Assembly: GCA_964020085.1 (NCBI GenBank)
Contig: OZ026596.1
Coordinates: 31,467,522-31,531,521, forward strand
Reading direction: 5' to 3'
DNA from: Micromussa lordhowensis
Lineage: Eukaryota; Cnidaria; Anthozoa; Scleractinia; Lobophylliidae
Length of the DNA stretch: 64,000 nucleotides
Shown here: positions 1-11,539 of the stretch, one piece after another
Layout: each line of letters opens with the position of its first letter
Position numbering within the stretch: the first letter of the stretch is position 1
Translations under genes and position numbers: made by a program
Notes under the pieces: model-generated
Database searches by the model: none
What the model saw: only the letters and a program-made list of their open reading frames with translations
What the model was told of the DNA's origin: nothing

Positions 1-1580
1 AGAAGCCTCGGGTGCAACGTGCATGAAATTGAAGCAAAGATATACTTTCGCTTCATGTACATGTTCTCGTTTTGTACCACATTTTAGCAGATGATCTGAG
101 TGTCAAAGCTGAATAAACTTGTCACTAAGTCCAATGCTCGCAGAAAGGCAGCTAAAGAAAAGGCTCTTCAACTTGTAACGAGGTACTAAGGAGCTGGCTG
201 AAGAATATCGCTTTTTGCTATCGTGGACAACTGGTATATCAGGATTTCACTCTGCATTTATTGCAAAATATGTAAATATGTAATTTGCTTACCCACGGAG
301 CACTAAGGAGTTCACAAGAACCCGTTCAGACATGCCCGTGCATTTCAGGATGGAATTGGAATCTGGAAATGTTGGTTTTTGAGGAGAGGGTAAGACCGGA
401 GAAAAACCTCTCGGGGTAGAGTAGAGAACCAACAACAAACTCAACCCACATATGACGCCGGGCACCGGGACACAACGGTGGGAGGCGAGCCCTCTGCCCA
501 CAGCTGCGCCATCCCTGCCTTCCATTGCACACACTGTTTTTAATTACTAGTAGTAATCAAAGATTATGAGAGTGCGTTCGACGCCGTATAAATGTTTATA
601 CAAATACCTTAACTGATCTCCCTAGCTGACTCTCAACCTCTAAAAACCAACTTTTTTTCATCAACAACCGGGGTTTTACAGAAAGATATTTCAGTCACAA
701 AGTCCACGCCAGTCTGATTTAAGACTGCGTTGCGTGACGGCACCAGTTTCCACAGACTCACAAGTTTAAAATAAGACTAAAAAATTTACATCAGCCTTCA
801 AATTTCGTGCTAAATATTGTCACATAGACTCGTAATGTTTAAGCGCAAAAGCTAATTTGTATAAGTATATTTTTTTGTCGAACATTATTCAAAGCAGGAA
901 GCTCAAATATAACTGAGTAAACATTTGCAATCGCGTGCTAGTTGATCGCGTAAACAAACTCCGTGCGACTGATTCGAGTATTTCCCCTGGCCTGATTAAC
1001 AAAGTACACAGTATTTACATTTCCGTTCCCTGGTTCAGGTTCACTCTTACGGATCTTTCCTTCAGAGTACTCTTCCACTGATTCCAAATAATATTCGACC
1101 GGATACTACTGACCTTTTCAGTCGCAGCTGGAACTAAATCCACAAATGCAATCAAATACAGCCCGGGGATTTAATACAGCTGTTTCCACAGTTAACATCC
1201 CAAAGCCTAGGCGATCGTGTTCGTGAACATACAACATAAACAAGTCCGCAGCAACTTTCGATGTTCGCGTTTTGTGTCGCACGAGGCAGAATCCTTTGCG
1301 CAACGAGAATGTGATGTCATAACTGCCCGCCCGATAGATAACCCGCCCGCCGATCCAAAAAGCCCTCAGAGCTTTCGCTAGCGTTCACAGGAAACCCACG
1401 AAATTAGGAAGCGTTCTTCGAACGCAATAACATGCACTGTACGAGCAGTCAAGGAATTTTAGTCTTTCCGAGTGTAAAAGTGTATACGAGGTAGCAGTTT
1501 GTCCAGGCTTCTTGGCAAAGGACATATAACCTTCTTCTATAGTTTACAGTAATAAAGCGAGAGTTTTTGATGAGGAAGCT
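1..1580. other. Non-coding stretch, nothing assigned
   Basis: AT-rich sequence with short open frames only, none with convincing splice sites or family features. Two frames at 289-534 (minus) are overlapping readings of the same GC-richer patch. The minus-strand frame at 1118-1303 has faint similarity in layout to one at 2664-2861, but I could not establish a gene. Confidence 0.3.
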
Positions 1581-1593
1581 TAAGGTTACTTAC

Positions 1594-1719
1594 CAAGACT
1601 ACTATGAATAGTAAGTATTTTGCAACCATTAATAACAGTACAATTGGAGTAGTCCACTGCAAGTCGGGTATATACATGACACGAATTGCCACATAGATCA
1701 AAATTTCGTCTACAGGTAC
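1594..1719 (-). CDS. Exon A4 of the membrane-exon array
   Basis: A minus-strand exon of 126 nt (42 codons, phase 0 on both sides) between a TTTTTAG acceptor and a GTAAGT donor. It encodes a hydrophobic two-segment stretch: about 20 residues, the motif PDLQWTTPI, then VLLLMVAKYLLFIVV. It aligns in layout with the other A exons: helix, aromatic W/QW turn, polar residue, second helix. It is the copy nearest the 3' end of the array, and I found no coding exon after it. Product unknown. Confidence 0.5.
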
Positions 1720-2979
1720 CTAAAAATAATATCAAAGGCACATTTGGTCAGTTGAAAGTTTGAGCCATGTCAAGTGAAGTTATCAATGATGATGAATGAC
1801 TCATCTCTCTGGCGGAAACGGGACTGAAAAAGCTTTTACTTGTAACAATGTCACCAGTCTTACATATTCAGTTTGGGATAGCTCTGACATGCAGAGATAT
1901 AAAAACTGAATGAATCTTACGAGATTCCTAGGAGGATTATGAAGCCAGTTTTTAATCGACGTTAATTGTCCATTGCATTTCCGTCGTGGCTGTTTAAACT
2001 CCCTCGTTATTTCGACAGGAAGCGCCTGCCTGCCCCTTCAACCATCGGCTTTTTCGGTTGCGCTGTCTCCAAGCGTTCGTTTGCTTTGCCCTCGTTTGGC
2101 TGTTCAGTTCTCAGCCGCTCATTCAGTTTTTATTGCATTGGCTGGGGACATCTGTTTCTTATTTAAACTCCTATCTGTAAAGCTAGTTGTATAAGGTATT
2201 AAAGTGCCTATAACACCAATTTTCTTTAGTCCAGAACAATTTGATACATTTGTGGTCATAATATTGAAAAAACTTTTGCTTTCGGTTGAAACTGCGATTT
2301 TTTTATGAATTTTGAAAGTTGTGAAAATTCGCTATGATGAAAACCATTACCGAGTCGAAGAATTAGTCAAAAGGATCTGGCTCTAGCACATTTCGTGACA
2401 TCGTACAAGGAGATCAAACCTTCACACAACATTCGCACCAGTATACTTGCTCGCCTCGAGTTGTTGTAACATTATTCTGAGTAAGAAAATGCGCATAAAA
2501 CTTTGAGAGCCAATCAGGTTCGTCACTAGTCCCAGTCTCCGTTGCCCTTGGTCGTGTGCTAAATAATGCGACCAATTCAGGAAAAATTGCGGTTTTAACC
2601 AAACCAAAACTTTTTGCGGCATTTTCTCCATACAATAAAAAAGATTTAATATTGCTAAAAAATCTATTTTGGGTTAAAGGCACTTTTTAAACTTAGCAAG
2701 GGCCGAAGCTCCCTTGCTTCTTTGCCTCCTTTGATTTCAATATTAAAAAGGCATCCCCAGCTCACAGCGTTGGAGGTTTTCCTGAAACAGACATAAACAA
2801 ATCCGCCGCCAAAACATCCACACAACACGCGAGTAATATCCGAGGAAGGACTTGGAAACATGTCTTAAATACAACTTAAGAGGGATTACCTTGGGTATAC
2901 TAATCGTTAGGCCTATACTGGGGATTCACTCTCTTACCTTGATTAGGAACAATGAAAAAAGAAAGGTTTGTGAACTTAC

Positions 2980-3117
2980 GTATCTGCTCAGCAGACTTGC
3001 AAAGATCAATATCACATATGCAGTTTCAGTCCACCACGGCCAGACACGAATGGCTGTCTTGGCTATGACAACGGATATGACAATGATCAGAATTAGTATT
3101 CCAATCTCCCGGAGAAA
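2980..3117 (-). CDS. Exon A1 of the membrane-exon array
   Basis: A minus-strand exon of 138 nt (46 codons, phase 0) with acceptor TTTTTTCAG and donor GTAAGT. It begins FLREIGILILIIVISVVIA, has a turn VWPWWTETAY, then VILIFASLL. This suggests two membrane segments joined by a tryptophan-rich turn. The TE-AYVILI core is shared with exon A2 (TEIAYVILI), so the two are duplicates. The matching linker exon C3 lies about 210 bp upstream on the same strand. Function not known. Confidence 0.55.
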
Positions 3118-3330
3118 CTGAAAAAAGTGTGAAAGACAAAATTGATGAGCTTTAATAAGCATTTCTTCGGTGAGAACAGTCTGTTTTCCAATAGCACAGT
3201 CCATAATTCCAATCTGTGTTGTTGGTTATCGTCTCGTCTTGCAAATTTGTTTCATGAGTGATTTTTTTTAGATAGAGTAAACATTCCTTAGAGTAAAATA
3301 AGATTAATACGTTCTTACTGTTATAATTAC

Positions 3331-3417
3331 CTGTTTCGTGCTTGTCATTCCAATTGTTCGTTCTGTCTTTTGAAAGAATAAGAAGTTAGCTATGGTTATA
3401 TTGCATTTTCGTAAGTC
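3331..3417 (-). CDS. Exon C3 (linker exon) of the membrane-exon array
   Basis: A minus-strand exon of 87 nt (29 codons, phase 0), acceptor ATTGTTAG and donor GTAATT. The reading contains LRK, ANFLFFQ and KTERTIGM. It resembles exon C1 (LRS, a tract with aromatic residues, RRTEPTTRIDM) but is eight codons shorter at the front. It lies directly upstream of exon A1 on the minus strand, repeating the C-then-A order seen at 6-8 kb. The match to C1 is weak and rests on layout plus the TER/TEP stretch. Confidence 0.4.
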
Positions 3418-3616
3418 CTAACAATAAAACAGTTGCAAACCCAAACTGATGGAACTTCTTCTATAACTCAGTACTGTACAGAGATTAGCGTTTAGTGTTT
3501 ATTCCAATTGGTGGAGTCACGTGCAATCAGTAGGCAGTCAACAGTCGTACGTAACCATGGCGAATTTGACAACTAACATTAATTACGTGCCTTTTAGACC
3601 AGGTTGTAATTGAATA

Positions 3617-3795
3617 CACCTTATTCCAAAATGGCTGCCATTTTAGTGTTCTCTTGTTTGCTTGCAAATTAGCCCTTATTGCTTCGTTCAAGGGAAAATA
3701 TTCTTTTGTATTTCGAGTTTAAGAACGAGGCAACAAGGGCTAATTTGAAGGCAAACAAAAGACCACTAAAATAGTGGCCATTTTGGAATAAGGTG
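3617..3795. mobile_element. MITE, TA-flanked, 179 bp
   Basis: Long terminal inverted repeats start CACCTTATTCCAAAATGG and continue for about 65 bp on each side around a short loop. The element is bounded by TA on both sides (3615-3616 and 3796-3797), as expected for Tc1/mariner-type insertion. Non-coding. Confidence 0.75.
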
Positions 3796-3799
3796 TATA

Positions 3800-4135
3800 G
3801 GTAATCACATGATTTCGAGTGCAATTTGGACTAAATAAACACGAGAAAAAATTTCAAGGGCTACAACCCCTTGCACGAGAATAATCATGTGCTTACTTTG
3901 TAATAATACACTTGAAAACATACAGATTATTTTATGGAAATTGCACGCGTACGGTATTTGCATACGAGTTGTTGACCTATCAGAAAACGAACGAGTGAAC
4001 ATAGCTAGCGAACGAGTGAGGTTTCTGATACAAAAACAACGAGTGCGTAAATACCATACAAAGCACTTTCCATGCTGTAATTTGTTTATTTCATCCTTAC
4101 TGAGATTTTCACCTGCAGCGTTCTCATAAACTTTA
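3800..4135. repeat. Dispersed repeat, related piece at 34920
   Basis: The start (gtaatcacatgatttcgagtgcaatttgga and following bases) is repeated with differences at 34924-34985, which shows a dispersed family. The middle carries two inverted GAACGAGTGA-type motifs near 3988 and 4011. No coding content. Confidence 0.35.
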
Positions 4136-4984
4136 TTTGCTTTTTCATTCAGCTGAACAGTAAGCTTAGTGAAGTTATGTTTTTATTCAGAAAGTGCAAG
4201 CGCTTCATTAATCGCTTCTTCGAAAGCCTAAATATTTTTGTACAGAATGTTTACCTCTTCATCAGTCAATGCTTCAGCTGCTTTTGGTTTGTTTCTTCCT
4301 TTGCCTTGTTTTTTTTTTAAGTTGTTTTCTTCGAGCTTCAATTTTTCTCCTTGCTTGGTCAGACTCTTTGTCGTCGATAATGCTTACGGGATATTTGCGT
4401 TCTTTCAAAAACCGGTTAACATTTGAAGAAAACCCTCGAAGGCTTGATGTTTCGTTAGCCTCGCCCTTTTTTCCTTTGACCCTTAAAATAAATTCGCACA
4501 GATCTGGATTTCCTCAATTGTTCTTGTCTCTTCCTTATGTTTTGAGGAATTCGCTAGCAAGCGGTATAAACGTCTCGTCGGGGTTTTACCCGAGTGATTT
4601 TGTTCTGCTGTTTCTGGATGTTATCTTCAATGGGTTTATCTAAAGCGGGTAAACCTGTTCGAACTTTCCGCCATTGTTTGTGGTTTATAGCTACTTTGCG
4701 AGAAAACTAGTGTAAACTTGTGGAAACTCTTGTGAGTGAAGATTGAAGAGGAGCCAGCCACAACTTGAGCGCTGCGAACTGACTGATTCATTTTGACAGC
4801 TGATTTCTGATTGGATGAAACGCTTTTCCCAGGTGTGAGAAAGTCGTTTCAAGATTGCGATTGGATGAAGGAATTTCCGTGTGAGTTTTTTATATCATCG
4901 ATTCTATCTGAAAATCTCAGTGAGTATGGAATACATACCATTTAAGACCGTCTACACATTGTTTCTTAGGCAGGCTGAATTGTG

Positions 4985-5280
4985 TTTGGTATACCTTCGA
5001 GCATTCCCGAAACTATTCGAAAAAACTTCCAGATGTTGGGTGATCTTCGGCAATCTTCGGCAATCGGAAGTGTTCGGGTGATTTTTGGAGGTGATCCAAA
5101 ACGTTCGGGTGACATTCGTCGGTCTCCGGAAGGGTATGGATGATCTTCGGAAGTGCTCGGAAAAAGTCCAATTACCTTCAGCTATCTTCGAAAGGCTTCG
5201 GGTGAACTTCGTCGACTACCGTCGGTAGTCACGAGTGTCTTCGTAGTAACTTCGGATATCTTCGTTGCAAGTTGCGCTCC
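4985..5280. repeat. Degenerate CTTCGG-rich repeat tract
   Basis: About twenty irregular copies of TTCGG, TTCGGG or CTTCGG are spaced 5-25 bp apart. A similar tract lies at 53950-54105. No reading frame explains it. Confidence 0.5.
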
Positions 5281-5431
5281 TTTGTAGCCAATCATATCGA
5301 CTAATTTTTTCAAGTGTATTATTGCATGTCGTTGCAAACAATAAAAAAAACTTATCAGCTTGCGCTAAATTGTGCAGTCTGGAATAAGTCAGAGCGAGTA
5401 ATTATTTTTGATAAGGCTATGGAATTACTTG

Positions 5432-5907
5432 TAAGCAATAGGCCACTCTTTCTATTGGTTTACTGGAGCAATCATTTTTCACGCGGCAGGATGTTGAGAG
5501 AACACGAGAACTGAAATCTTGTAACTCACTTTTGAAAAAGGAAAAGAAAAAGAAAATAGGAAAGGAAAAGGTTATCGGTTAAAAGCAGAAAGTATAACAC
5601 TTTATTCAAAAGTATTCTGAAGGGGAAAAGCAGGGATTCGTAGGCGGAGTCATCACGTAGCGATTCAACGATACCTTCCCAAAGTTTTGCGAATGGAATA
5701 AAGTTAGTAATTTACTTATCTTAGGCTAGGAGGTTCGTGTTTCTCGGTATTTTGCTGAGTGAAAACTATTGCTGGAAAGCTGTCGGAGCTTATGGAGACC
5801 AAAATTCATTTATCGTGTTATGCATGCATGTATTCATTGAATTTAAACTCAAAATAAACTTATAAGGCTACCCCGGTAAACCGATAGAAAGAGTGGTCTA
5901 TTGCTAA
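5432..5907. mobile_element. MITE-like element with 30-bp inverted ends
   Basis: The left end (AAGCAATAGGCCACTCTTTC and on to the TTGGTTTACTGG part) is repeated inverted at 5873-5907. The ends are imperfect but clear. The inside, about 400 bp, is non-coding and includes a purine-rich tract at 5530-5570. Confidence 0.6.
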
Positions 5908-6050
5908 ATTACGTTAGCGAGGCAATACGTTAACTGGGAGCTATGAAATTCGACAACTACATAAAAAAAAACACATCTTAATACAGGCCATACAGTGTAG
6001 TATTAAATATACTGTAAATAAGAGTTGTAGATAAGATTACTTTTTCTTAC

Positions 6051-6224
6051 CTCGCTCACTTGAAAGAAGATGATGATACCGACCGCCATTACTGGGATGA
6101 CGAGTTTCAAAGTTACAATGATTAATATCACATAAGCAATTTCAGTCAACCACTGCCAGACAAGGGGCGCTATGACAAAAAGTGCGGCAACGACCGTAAT
6201 CTCTTTTCCAAGATCCCAGAAAAA
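6051..6224 (-). CDS. Exon A2 of the membrane-exon array
   Basis: A minus-strand exon of 174 nt (58 codons, phase 0), acceptor TTTGTAG and donor GTAAGA. It starts FFWDLGKEITVVAALFVIAP, then VWQWLTEIAYVILIIVTL, then a further hydrophobic run ending FFQVSE. This is the longest of the A exons. The VWQWLTEI turn matches GWQWMNKI in exon A3 and VWPWWTET in A1. Together with exons B1 and C1 it gives the only module (C-B-A) in which all three parts are open. Confidence 0.6.
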
Positions 6225-6460
6225 CTACAAAGAAGATTAATGACACTGGTCAGTTGAAATTTTGAGGAATGTTAGCAAACAATGATTGATAGTCTAGTTA
6301 AGGCATTTCTTTTGTACGAAAAAATACACTAGTTGTGCCTTTTTGTCTACCTTCTCATTATGTTAAGCATTATATACTCTAGAGAAGTATTTCAAATTTG
6401 TTTATTTGTGGATTATTTTTGGTTAAAAAATAACGATAGTTGCATGGCGGGCCGTGCTGT

Positions 6461-6640
6461 CAATATGCCATTTCCGAATTACCTTTAGCCTCTTTCTCAA
6501 AGCGAGTCTTGGTGCTCATGCTTTCATGTGAAAATGAGACTTCGTTCACATGCAAATTAAACTCATTTTCATATGAATGGTTTTGCACCAGGCCTCGCTT
6601 TGAAAGAGAAGCTTTAGGTAACTCGGAAATGGTATGTTGA
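6461..6640. mobile_element. Foldback MITE, GCCATTTCCGAG family, copy 1
   Basis: Inverted ends: CAATATGCCATTTCCGAATT at the left and the reverse complement of the same motif at 6620-6640. Inner inverted parts include CAAAGCGAG and CATTTTCATATGAATGG. Related copies are at 10521-10702 and 28945-29137. Confidence 0.65.
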
Positions 6641-7057
6641 TATCTTTCGAAGGGGCACCAGAATGGTGGCGGTAAAGTAACAGAAACACCGTAATTAAGT
6701 TTTCCTTTTACAAAGAAACGTTTTTACCCTAGGGCTTCGACACATTGAAATTGATATTTTATCGAATGCAAGGACTGTTGAGTCAGTGAAAGCTTCTAAC
6801 ATCGTCTTTTGACCTGCGCAACAGCCTTCTAACGTAACGCAACGCAAAAGCTTGGAATACTACAAAACGAAAAAACCCTATCGAGCTGAAACTTTGTAAA
6901 AAGTCAAGATCTTAGAGAGTCTTATATCTGATTAAACTAAAAACTCAGATGGATGGGTAATTTTCGTATTTTCGAATATGATGGCATCACATGAAAACCG
7001 GCAATTAGGATACAAAATGTGAATGAGGGCTTCTGGTAGTGCTCAACGTTTTCTTAC

Positions 7058-7126
7058 CATTTTGATTGTTGCTCCTTTCCTTTCTGCAGAAACGTCTTTC
7101 ATTAAAGTTTCCAGCTGCGGTTCAGG
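7058..7126 (-). CDS. Exon B1 (short charged exon) of the membrane-exon array
   Basis: A minus-strand exon of 69 nt (23 codons, phase 0) with acceptor CTCTCAG and donor GTAAGA. The reading starts PEPQLETLMKDV and ends KGATIKM. It aligns with exon B2 (start SAQQFILNKV, end KGGIIRV): both have QL/QF, a K-D/V pair, KG and a basic-hydrophobic end before the donor. It is too short to judge alone; the paralogous copy with the same splice phase is the support. Confidence 0.5.
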
Positions 7127-7341
7127 CTGAGAGGAAAAAAATAAAACCAAAGCTATTTCTTTATTAAAGATGCTTTCCAATCTGTACTACGCAGTCTCAG
7201 CGCCCTAATGTTTATAAACATTATAAGTTCCCACTCGATGGAATGCGAATCGATGTTACTCGTTGCCAACCACATACCTTATCTTTGAGGCCTTTCAAAT
7301 TCTTTTCCCAACAGCTTTATTGATTGTTACAGCTGTGAAGT

Positions 7342-7370
7342 GCGGGGGGGGGGGGGGGGGAGGGGGGAGC
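7342..7370. repeat. Poly-G tract
   Basis: A run of 18 G, one A, then further G. Similar G runs occur at 9644-9656, 17240-17259 and 38617-38632. Confidence 0.8.
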
Positions 7371-7674
7371 GTCATGGACATCACCGCCAACAAATAACCA
7401 CGTCATCTTACAGAGCGATCTGGCAGTTATCCACTTAAAGCAAAATAGCTTTTTTATATTTTATTTGAAAGAGGATCTGAGGGGAGTGGTTGCGGGCATT
7501 AATGCAGGCTCCCGAGTGACCCCATCGGGTGTAGTGGTGCGGGCAGGGGTGGAAGGCATCAGGTGGTCCTGTTGCTAGCGGTTGGCACTCCCAGGACTCA
7601 AGCCTATAACCTCATACACCGGCAAGTTGTTGATTGTACAAATTAAGGTTGTAATGAATACGTACACTTCTTAC

Positions 7675-7785
7675 CATGTCTATCCTTGTGGTTGGTTCTG
7701 TTCTCCTCCAAATCAGCTCTCTCCATACGTTAACCCATGTGAAGTTTGACTGATAGTAATACGAGCGGAGTTTAGTTAGGGTTGT
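7675..7785 (-). CDS. Exon C1 (linker exon) of the membrane-exon array
   Basis: A minus-strand exon of 111 nt (37 codons, phase 0), acceptor CCTTTAG and donor GTAAGA. It starts TTLTKLRSYYYQSNF and ends WRRTEPTTRIDM. The first residues TTL recur at two other places on the same strand (9985-10020 and 14119-14178) directly after an acceptor, showing that this exon has been copied. Aromatic and charged, not membrane-spanning. Function unknown. Confidence 0.55.
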
Positions 7786-8433
7786 CTAAAGGAAAGAAAT
7801 AAAAGTAGAACTATAATGCCATTAACATTTCACTAACATTTCATAACTTTCAAATCTTCTTTGACGGTTTAAAAGTGCTCATTTAATATAGCCCTTATTC
7901 CCAAGGTTATCGATCCCTTTGAAGTTATATCAACTTTGCATACGGCGACCGTGAACGCAGTACGGGAGGGAGTCAAAACCGAACTGTTCTATCAAAACGA
8001 CACGATATTTCTCTACCCAACTAAAAAAAAGAATAAAGGCAATGTTTAAGTTGCTTTTGAAACTTCTAATACTAACTCGAGAATTCTGGCTTTAAAATAG
8101 GGGACTTGTCACAATTTAGCCCGGGGGGGTTAGCCCGGTTAAGCGATGAAAATAAAATGACCCTACAAGGTAAGGGATAAAATGTCCCGACCCTCCCCTG
8201 GAACTCGTCCTAAAATTCCATGACCCTTCCCTGGATAAATAAAACGCCCGAATTTTTATGACGACGACGATAATGATGGTAATGGTGATGATAATGTTGA
8301 GGATGATCATGATGGTAGCACTGCTGATGGTGATATTTCAGTGACATCTAACAACTGAGTAGTATCTAACAATTGTTGTACAAAAGCAAAACACGAGCTG
8401 TTTTATAAGTTGGGTTGTTCTATTTAGGAAATA

Positions 8434-8593
8434 ATAGACCAATTTCGATATATTGAAATTCAGCCGGCTAAAACGATAGATCTCAGTACGAGGCTCCCGG
8501 GAATAACTACAGAGTTTGTGGGGTTTTATTCCCACGAGCCTCGTGCTGAGGTCTATTGTGTTAGGCTGAATTTTAATATATCGAAATCGGTCA
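8434..8593. mobile_element. Foldback MITE, CCAATTTCGATATATT family, copy 1
   Basis: The arms begin TAGACCAATTTCGATATATT and pair with TATATCGAAATCGGTCA at the right. A central hairpin carries GAGGCTC, CGGGAATAACTACAGAGTTT and the reverse CCACGAGCCTCGTGCTGAGG. Confidence 0.75.
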
Positions 8594-8700
8594 ACTTCAT
8601 ATATATTTAGTTATCTTGTAAAATATAATACTAAAGCGTCCCTTTACGATCATGAAGCCTTAATTTCTGGTGACCCTCCCTCTTTTCCTATCATTTTTGT

Positions 8701-9038
8701 CAGGAGCCCATCACTAGGAGCTTGCAACTCCAATACTAAGCCTATGTCACGGCATTTTTACAGACCGGTCTATTTTTAGACTTCTTTTCCCGCAAAATAG
8801 GTCAGTTCCGTTCTACACGAGCGCGCATCGGTAAGGGAAACAATGGCGGCTTTTCCTTTTAATCTTCCAGTGAAAATGCCGACGTCAATTAAAGAATCAA
8901 GTCCGCGCTTATGATTTGTCACTGTTGTCCCTGCGGGAGTCTGAATTCGCGGTAAATTCAAGCTAAAAATAGACAGGTCTGTGAAAACGCCGTGACAGGA
9001 ATATGGGGTAGTTGCTGGCTCCTAGTAATGGGCTCCTG
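8701..9038. mobile_element. MITE with 7-bp target duplication, copy 1
   Basis: Ends CAGGAGCCCATCACTAGGAG and the reverse complement, flanked by TTTTTGT at 8694-8700 and 9039-9045. A second inverted block lies inside (TGTCACGGCATTTTTACAGA at left). A 61-codon minus-strand frame (8776-8961) lies within and is also open in copy 2; it has no recognised family. Confidence 0.9.
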
Positions 9039-9113
9039 TTTTTGTCATAACCCTCCCTTTTTAAGGGCTCAAAAAACTGTAACCCTCCCCTGTTTTCCGA
9101 CCCCTTTCCCCTG

Positions 9114-9430
9114 CTAATATCCTAACACAAATATTTTCCTACCTACAACTTTGAGTGAGTTGTTGGACGCTGGCGACCCATTTTTAGCGCCAATTTTCTT
9201 GGAGATGCAAAGTGTTTCCTTTTTTTCACTCATACAATCTGACATGGCTTTTGGAATTATAAATCCCTCTTCGTGAATATCTAATGCCGTCTTTAGAGAG
9301 ACACGTTGCTCTACTGGGATGCGTTTCATTTTAACACTGATTGACGTCAGAACAGTTAAGTTTTTCCGCCTTCTGAATCTTGATTGGTCAATTCAAATTT
9401 CAGGCGCGCCAGCCGTATGCAAGGCCAACA
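9114..9430 (-). repeat. Dispersed repeat with GGCTGGCGCGCC-type front, copy 1
   Basis: Read on the minus strand: a GC-rich front (CGGCTGGCGCGCCTGAAATT, then a CCAATCA box), GACGTCA, and a 71-codon frame (9114-9329) starting MKRIPVEQRV and containing KNGSPASN. The same order is found at 60560-60960 with a broken frame, and part of it at 27640-27960. It may be the 5' part of a transposon with its own promoter; product unknown. Confidence 0.5.
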
Positions 9431-9984
9431 CATGGTACCCAGTTCTTCCACGGATAATTTTACTGTGCTCGTTCCGTGGATGTTTTCGTAGAGAATGAAA
9501 ATAACCGTAAAACCAACTAAGTTTCACGTGAGCAAAATCCGCGTAATAGGATTAGCTATTTTGTGGACCCTTCTCAGATCTGATTGCCGAAATCTCAAGT
9601 GAACTATGCTATAACTAGTTTTCTACTGGTTAGTATTTTACCCGGGGGGGGGGGGGTTGCTCCCTTATATGGGCTTTGTAGGTATGTGCGGCTCTAAAGG
9701 GTATGTTTTTTTAGCTGTTTAGATCAGAAATAGGGTATCGAGTTTGGCCATTTTGGTCTCAAATAGGGTGTTGTTTTCAGTGCACTCTAGTCTTGAATTG
9801 GGTATCGTATTTTAGAAGCTACTTTTTTATCGTTATCGATGAGACCATCAACAAAAGTTCTTCATATTATCTCTAACACTTTAAAATACGTTATCAGATT
9901 GCATTTAGAAATTTACATCTCGTTTATTACATCAACTGTGGTGATCTTGATCAAGATTTGGCAAAAATATTTTTTTTGTCTGGG

Positions 9985-10020
9985 TCACAATGAAGCCTTG
10001 AGTTCGCCTATGAGGGTTGT
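9985..10020 (-). pseudogene. C-type exon copy C2 with early stop
   Basis: On the minus strand, acceptor TCTCCAG is followed by twelve codons reading TTLIGELKASL and then TGA. The start matches exon C1 (TTLTKLRS). It sits just 3' of exon A3 on the same strand, so it may be a real terminal exon that ends a first gene of the array, or a decayed C exon. Confidence 0.35.
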
Positions 10021-10206
10021 CTGGAGAAAGGAGAAATAATATTGAGTGAAAGTAGCTGTGTTTAGTCTTTCATTGTCCATCTCAATTATCTAAATGCAAC
10101 GATCCACTTTGATTGGATTGCTAAAACATTTCATTCCCTGTGACTGGCCTTGCTGCGTTTTTGTGTTTGCATATCGTTACAATTTTTCCATTTTAAGGGT
10201 ACTCAC

Positions 10207-10359
10207 CAAGAAAAAAGAAGACAGTTTTATGACAATTGCAACAAGTGCAACAAGTGATAACATAGTTGTAATTTTATTCATCCACTGCCAGCCGAGTGTC
10301 GATATGATAAGAAGTGCTGCGGCAAAGATGATAAGCTTCCTTGCAATGCTAAAAAAGAA
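10207..10359 (-). CDS. Exon A3 of the membrane-exon array
   Basis: A minus-strand exon of 153 nt (51 codons, phase 0), acceptor TTTTGCAG and donor GTGAGT. It reads FFFSIARKLIIFAAALLIIS, then TLGWQWMNKI, then LSLVALVAIVIKLSSFFL. Two hydrophobic helices flank a GWQW turn, the same plan as exons A1, A2 and A4. It pairs with exon B2 about 1.1 kb upstream on the minus strand. Confidence 0.55.
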
Positions 10360-10520
10360 CTGCAAAATAGGATCAATGACACAATTTGCAAGGTAGAAAT
10401 TTGTGCTTTGTTAATGTAGCATAAATTTTATTGATGACATACATAACATTGATGATACTGAGGCCTTTCCTCCATGAAAACGGACGGGGTTAGCATAGCA
10501 CAGGCATTTAGGGCGGCATT

Positions 10521-10702
10521 CAGTAAGCTATTTCTCCTTCTGTTCCAAACCGAGCTCTGGTGAATAACCCGCTTTCATAAGGAAATAAGTTTGATTTGCA
10601 AGACAATGAACGTGCAAGAAAATCTTAATTCCATATGAAAGGTTGTACACGAAGACTCGTTTTGGAACAGAGGTGAAAGCAACTCGGAAATGGCCTATTG
10701 AG
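10521..10702. mobile_element. Foldback MITE, GCCATTTCCGAG family, copy 2
   Basis: It ends with ACTCGGAAATGGCCTATTGA and begins with a diverged inverted version. The middle contains TTTGATTTGCA and the CGTTTTGGAACAGAGG motif seen in the other copies. More decayed than copy 3. Confidence 0.55.
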
Positions 10703-10920
10703 TGTCTTAAAACCAAAATCTAGGCTATCACTCTGGCCAATCACAAAGGACACACAATCCGGCCAAACAATCAAAACTCGAACAATGATACGTAGCTGAC
10801 GAGGAGCGCGGAGAAACGGGTGATGCACGATTAGTTAATTTTGTTTTACTTTTGACTGGGTGCAAAAGTGGCGCGAGTATGTTTAAGCCAATCATGTTGC
10901 GTAGTTATACAAAATCAATC

Positions 10921-11073
10921 AGGCTATATTGGTATTCAGGGTATCGGACTGGAACTAGCTTGCAGTGGAGGCTCATACGGGGCAATGTCATTAAAAAGAG
11001 ATTAATGTCATTTGCATTCCAAAAGACTCCCCGCATAAGCCTCAGTTGCAAGCTAGTTCCAGTCCAATATAGA
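10921..11073. mobile_element. Foldback MITE-like hairpin
   Basis: GGACTGGAACTAGCTTGCAG at the left pairs with TTGCAAGCTAGTTCCAGTCC at the right, and GGCTCATACGGGG pairs with CCCCGCATAAGCC, around a loop of about 50 bp. Confidence 0.65.
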
Positions 11074-11476
11074 GTGGCTAATTAATGACCGTGTAGTGCA
11101 ATAAAAACGTCATAAATGTTGTATTTAAAAAAAAACGCGACTTTCAGAAAATGAATCGTAAAAAATTGATAGCCAGTTCGGGGACCTGTCTTTCGTAATC
11201 TTAGAAATTAGTTCCGGCAAAATGCAAAAATTCGCCGATCAGCAGAATTAAATAACCGCAAAAATTTCGTGCCACACGGTATGTTGGTATTTTTCGAAGG
11301 GACACCGATATGTTGATCTGAAACTTTGTAAAAGGTCAATTCTTAGAGAGTCTTATGTCTGATGAAACTAAAAACTCAGAAGGAGAGGTAATTATCTTAT
11401 TTCGGAATATGACGACCTCACATGAAAACCGGCAATTAGCGTACAAAAAATATATGGGTGTTCAATGAGTTCTTAC

Positions 11477-11539
11477 CACTCTGATAATACCTCCTTTCAG
11501 TGCTGGAAAAACCTTGTTCAAAATAAACTGCTGTGCAGA
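11477..11539 (-). CDS. Exon B2 (short charged exon) of the membrane-exon array
   Basis: A minus-strand exon of 63 nt (21 codons, phase 0), acceptor TTTTTCAG and donor GTAAGA, starting SAQQFILNKVFPAL and ending KGGIIRV. It aligns with exon B1, two codons shorter. The intron sequence around the donor is also similar in B1 and B2 (both near a stretch reading gaaaaccggcaatta), which supports block duplication. Confidence 0.45.

Noticed and set aside
1118..2861. Two minus-strand frames (1118-1303 and 2664-2861) with a vague shared pattern
   Set aside because: The resemblance is limited to a few residues and a 16-bp DNA match; not enough for a gene or repeat call.
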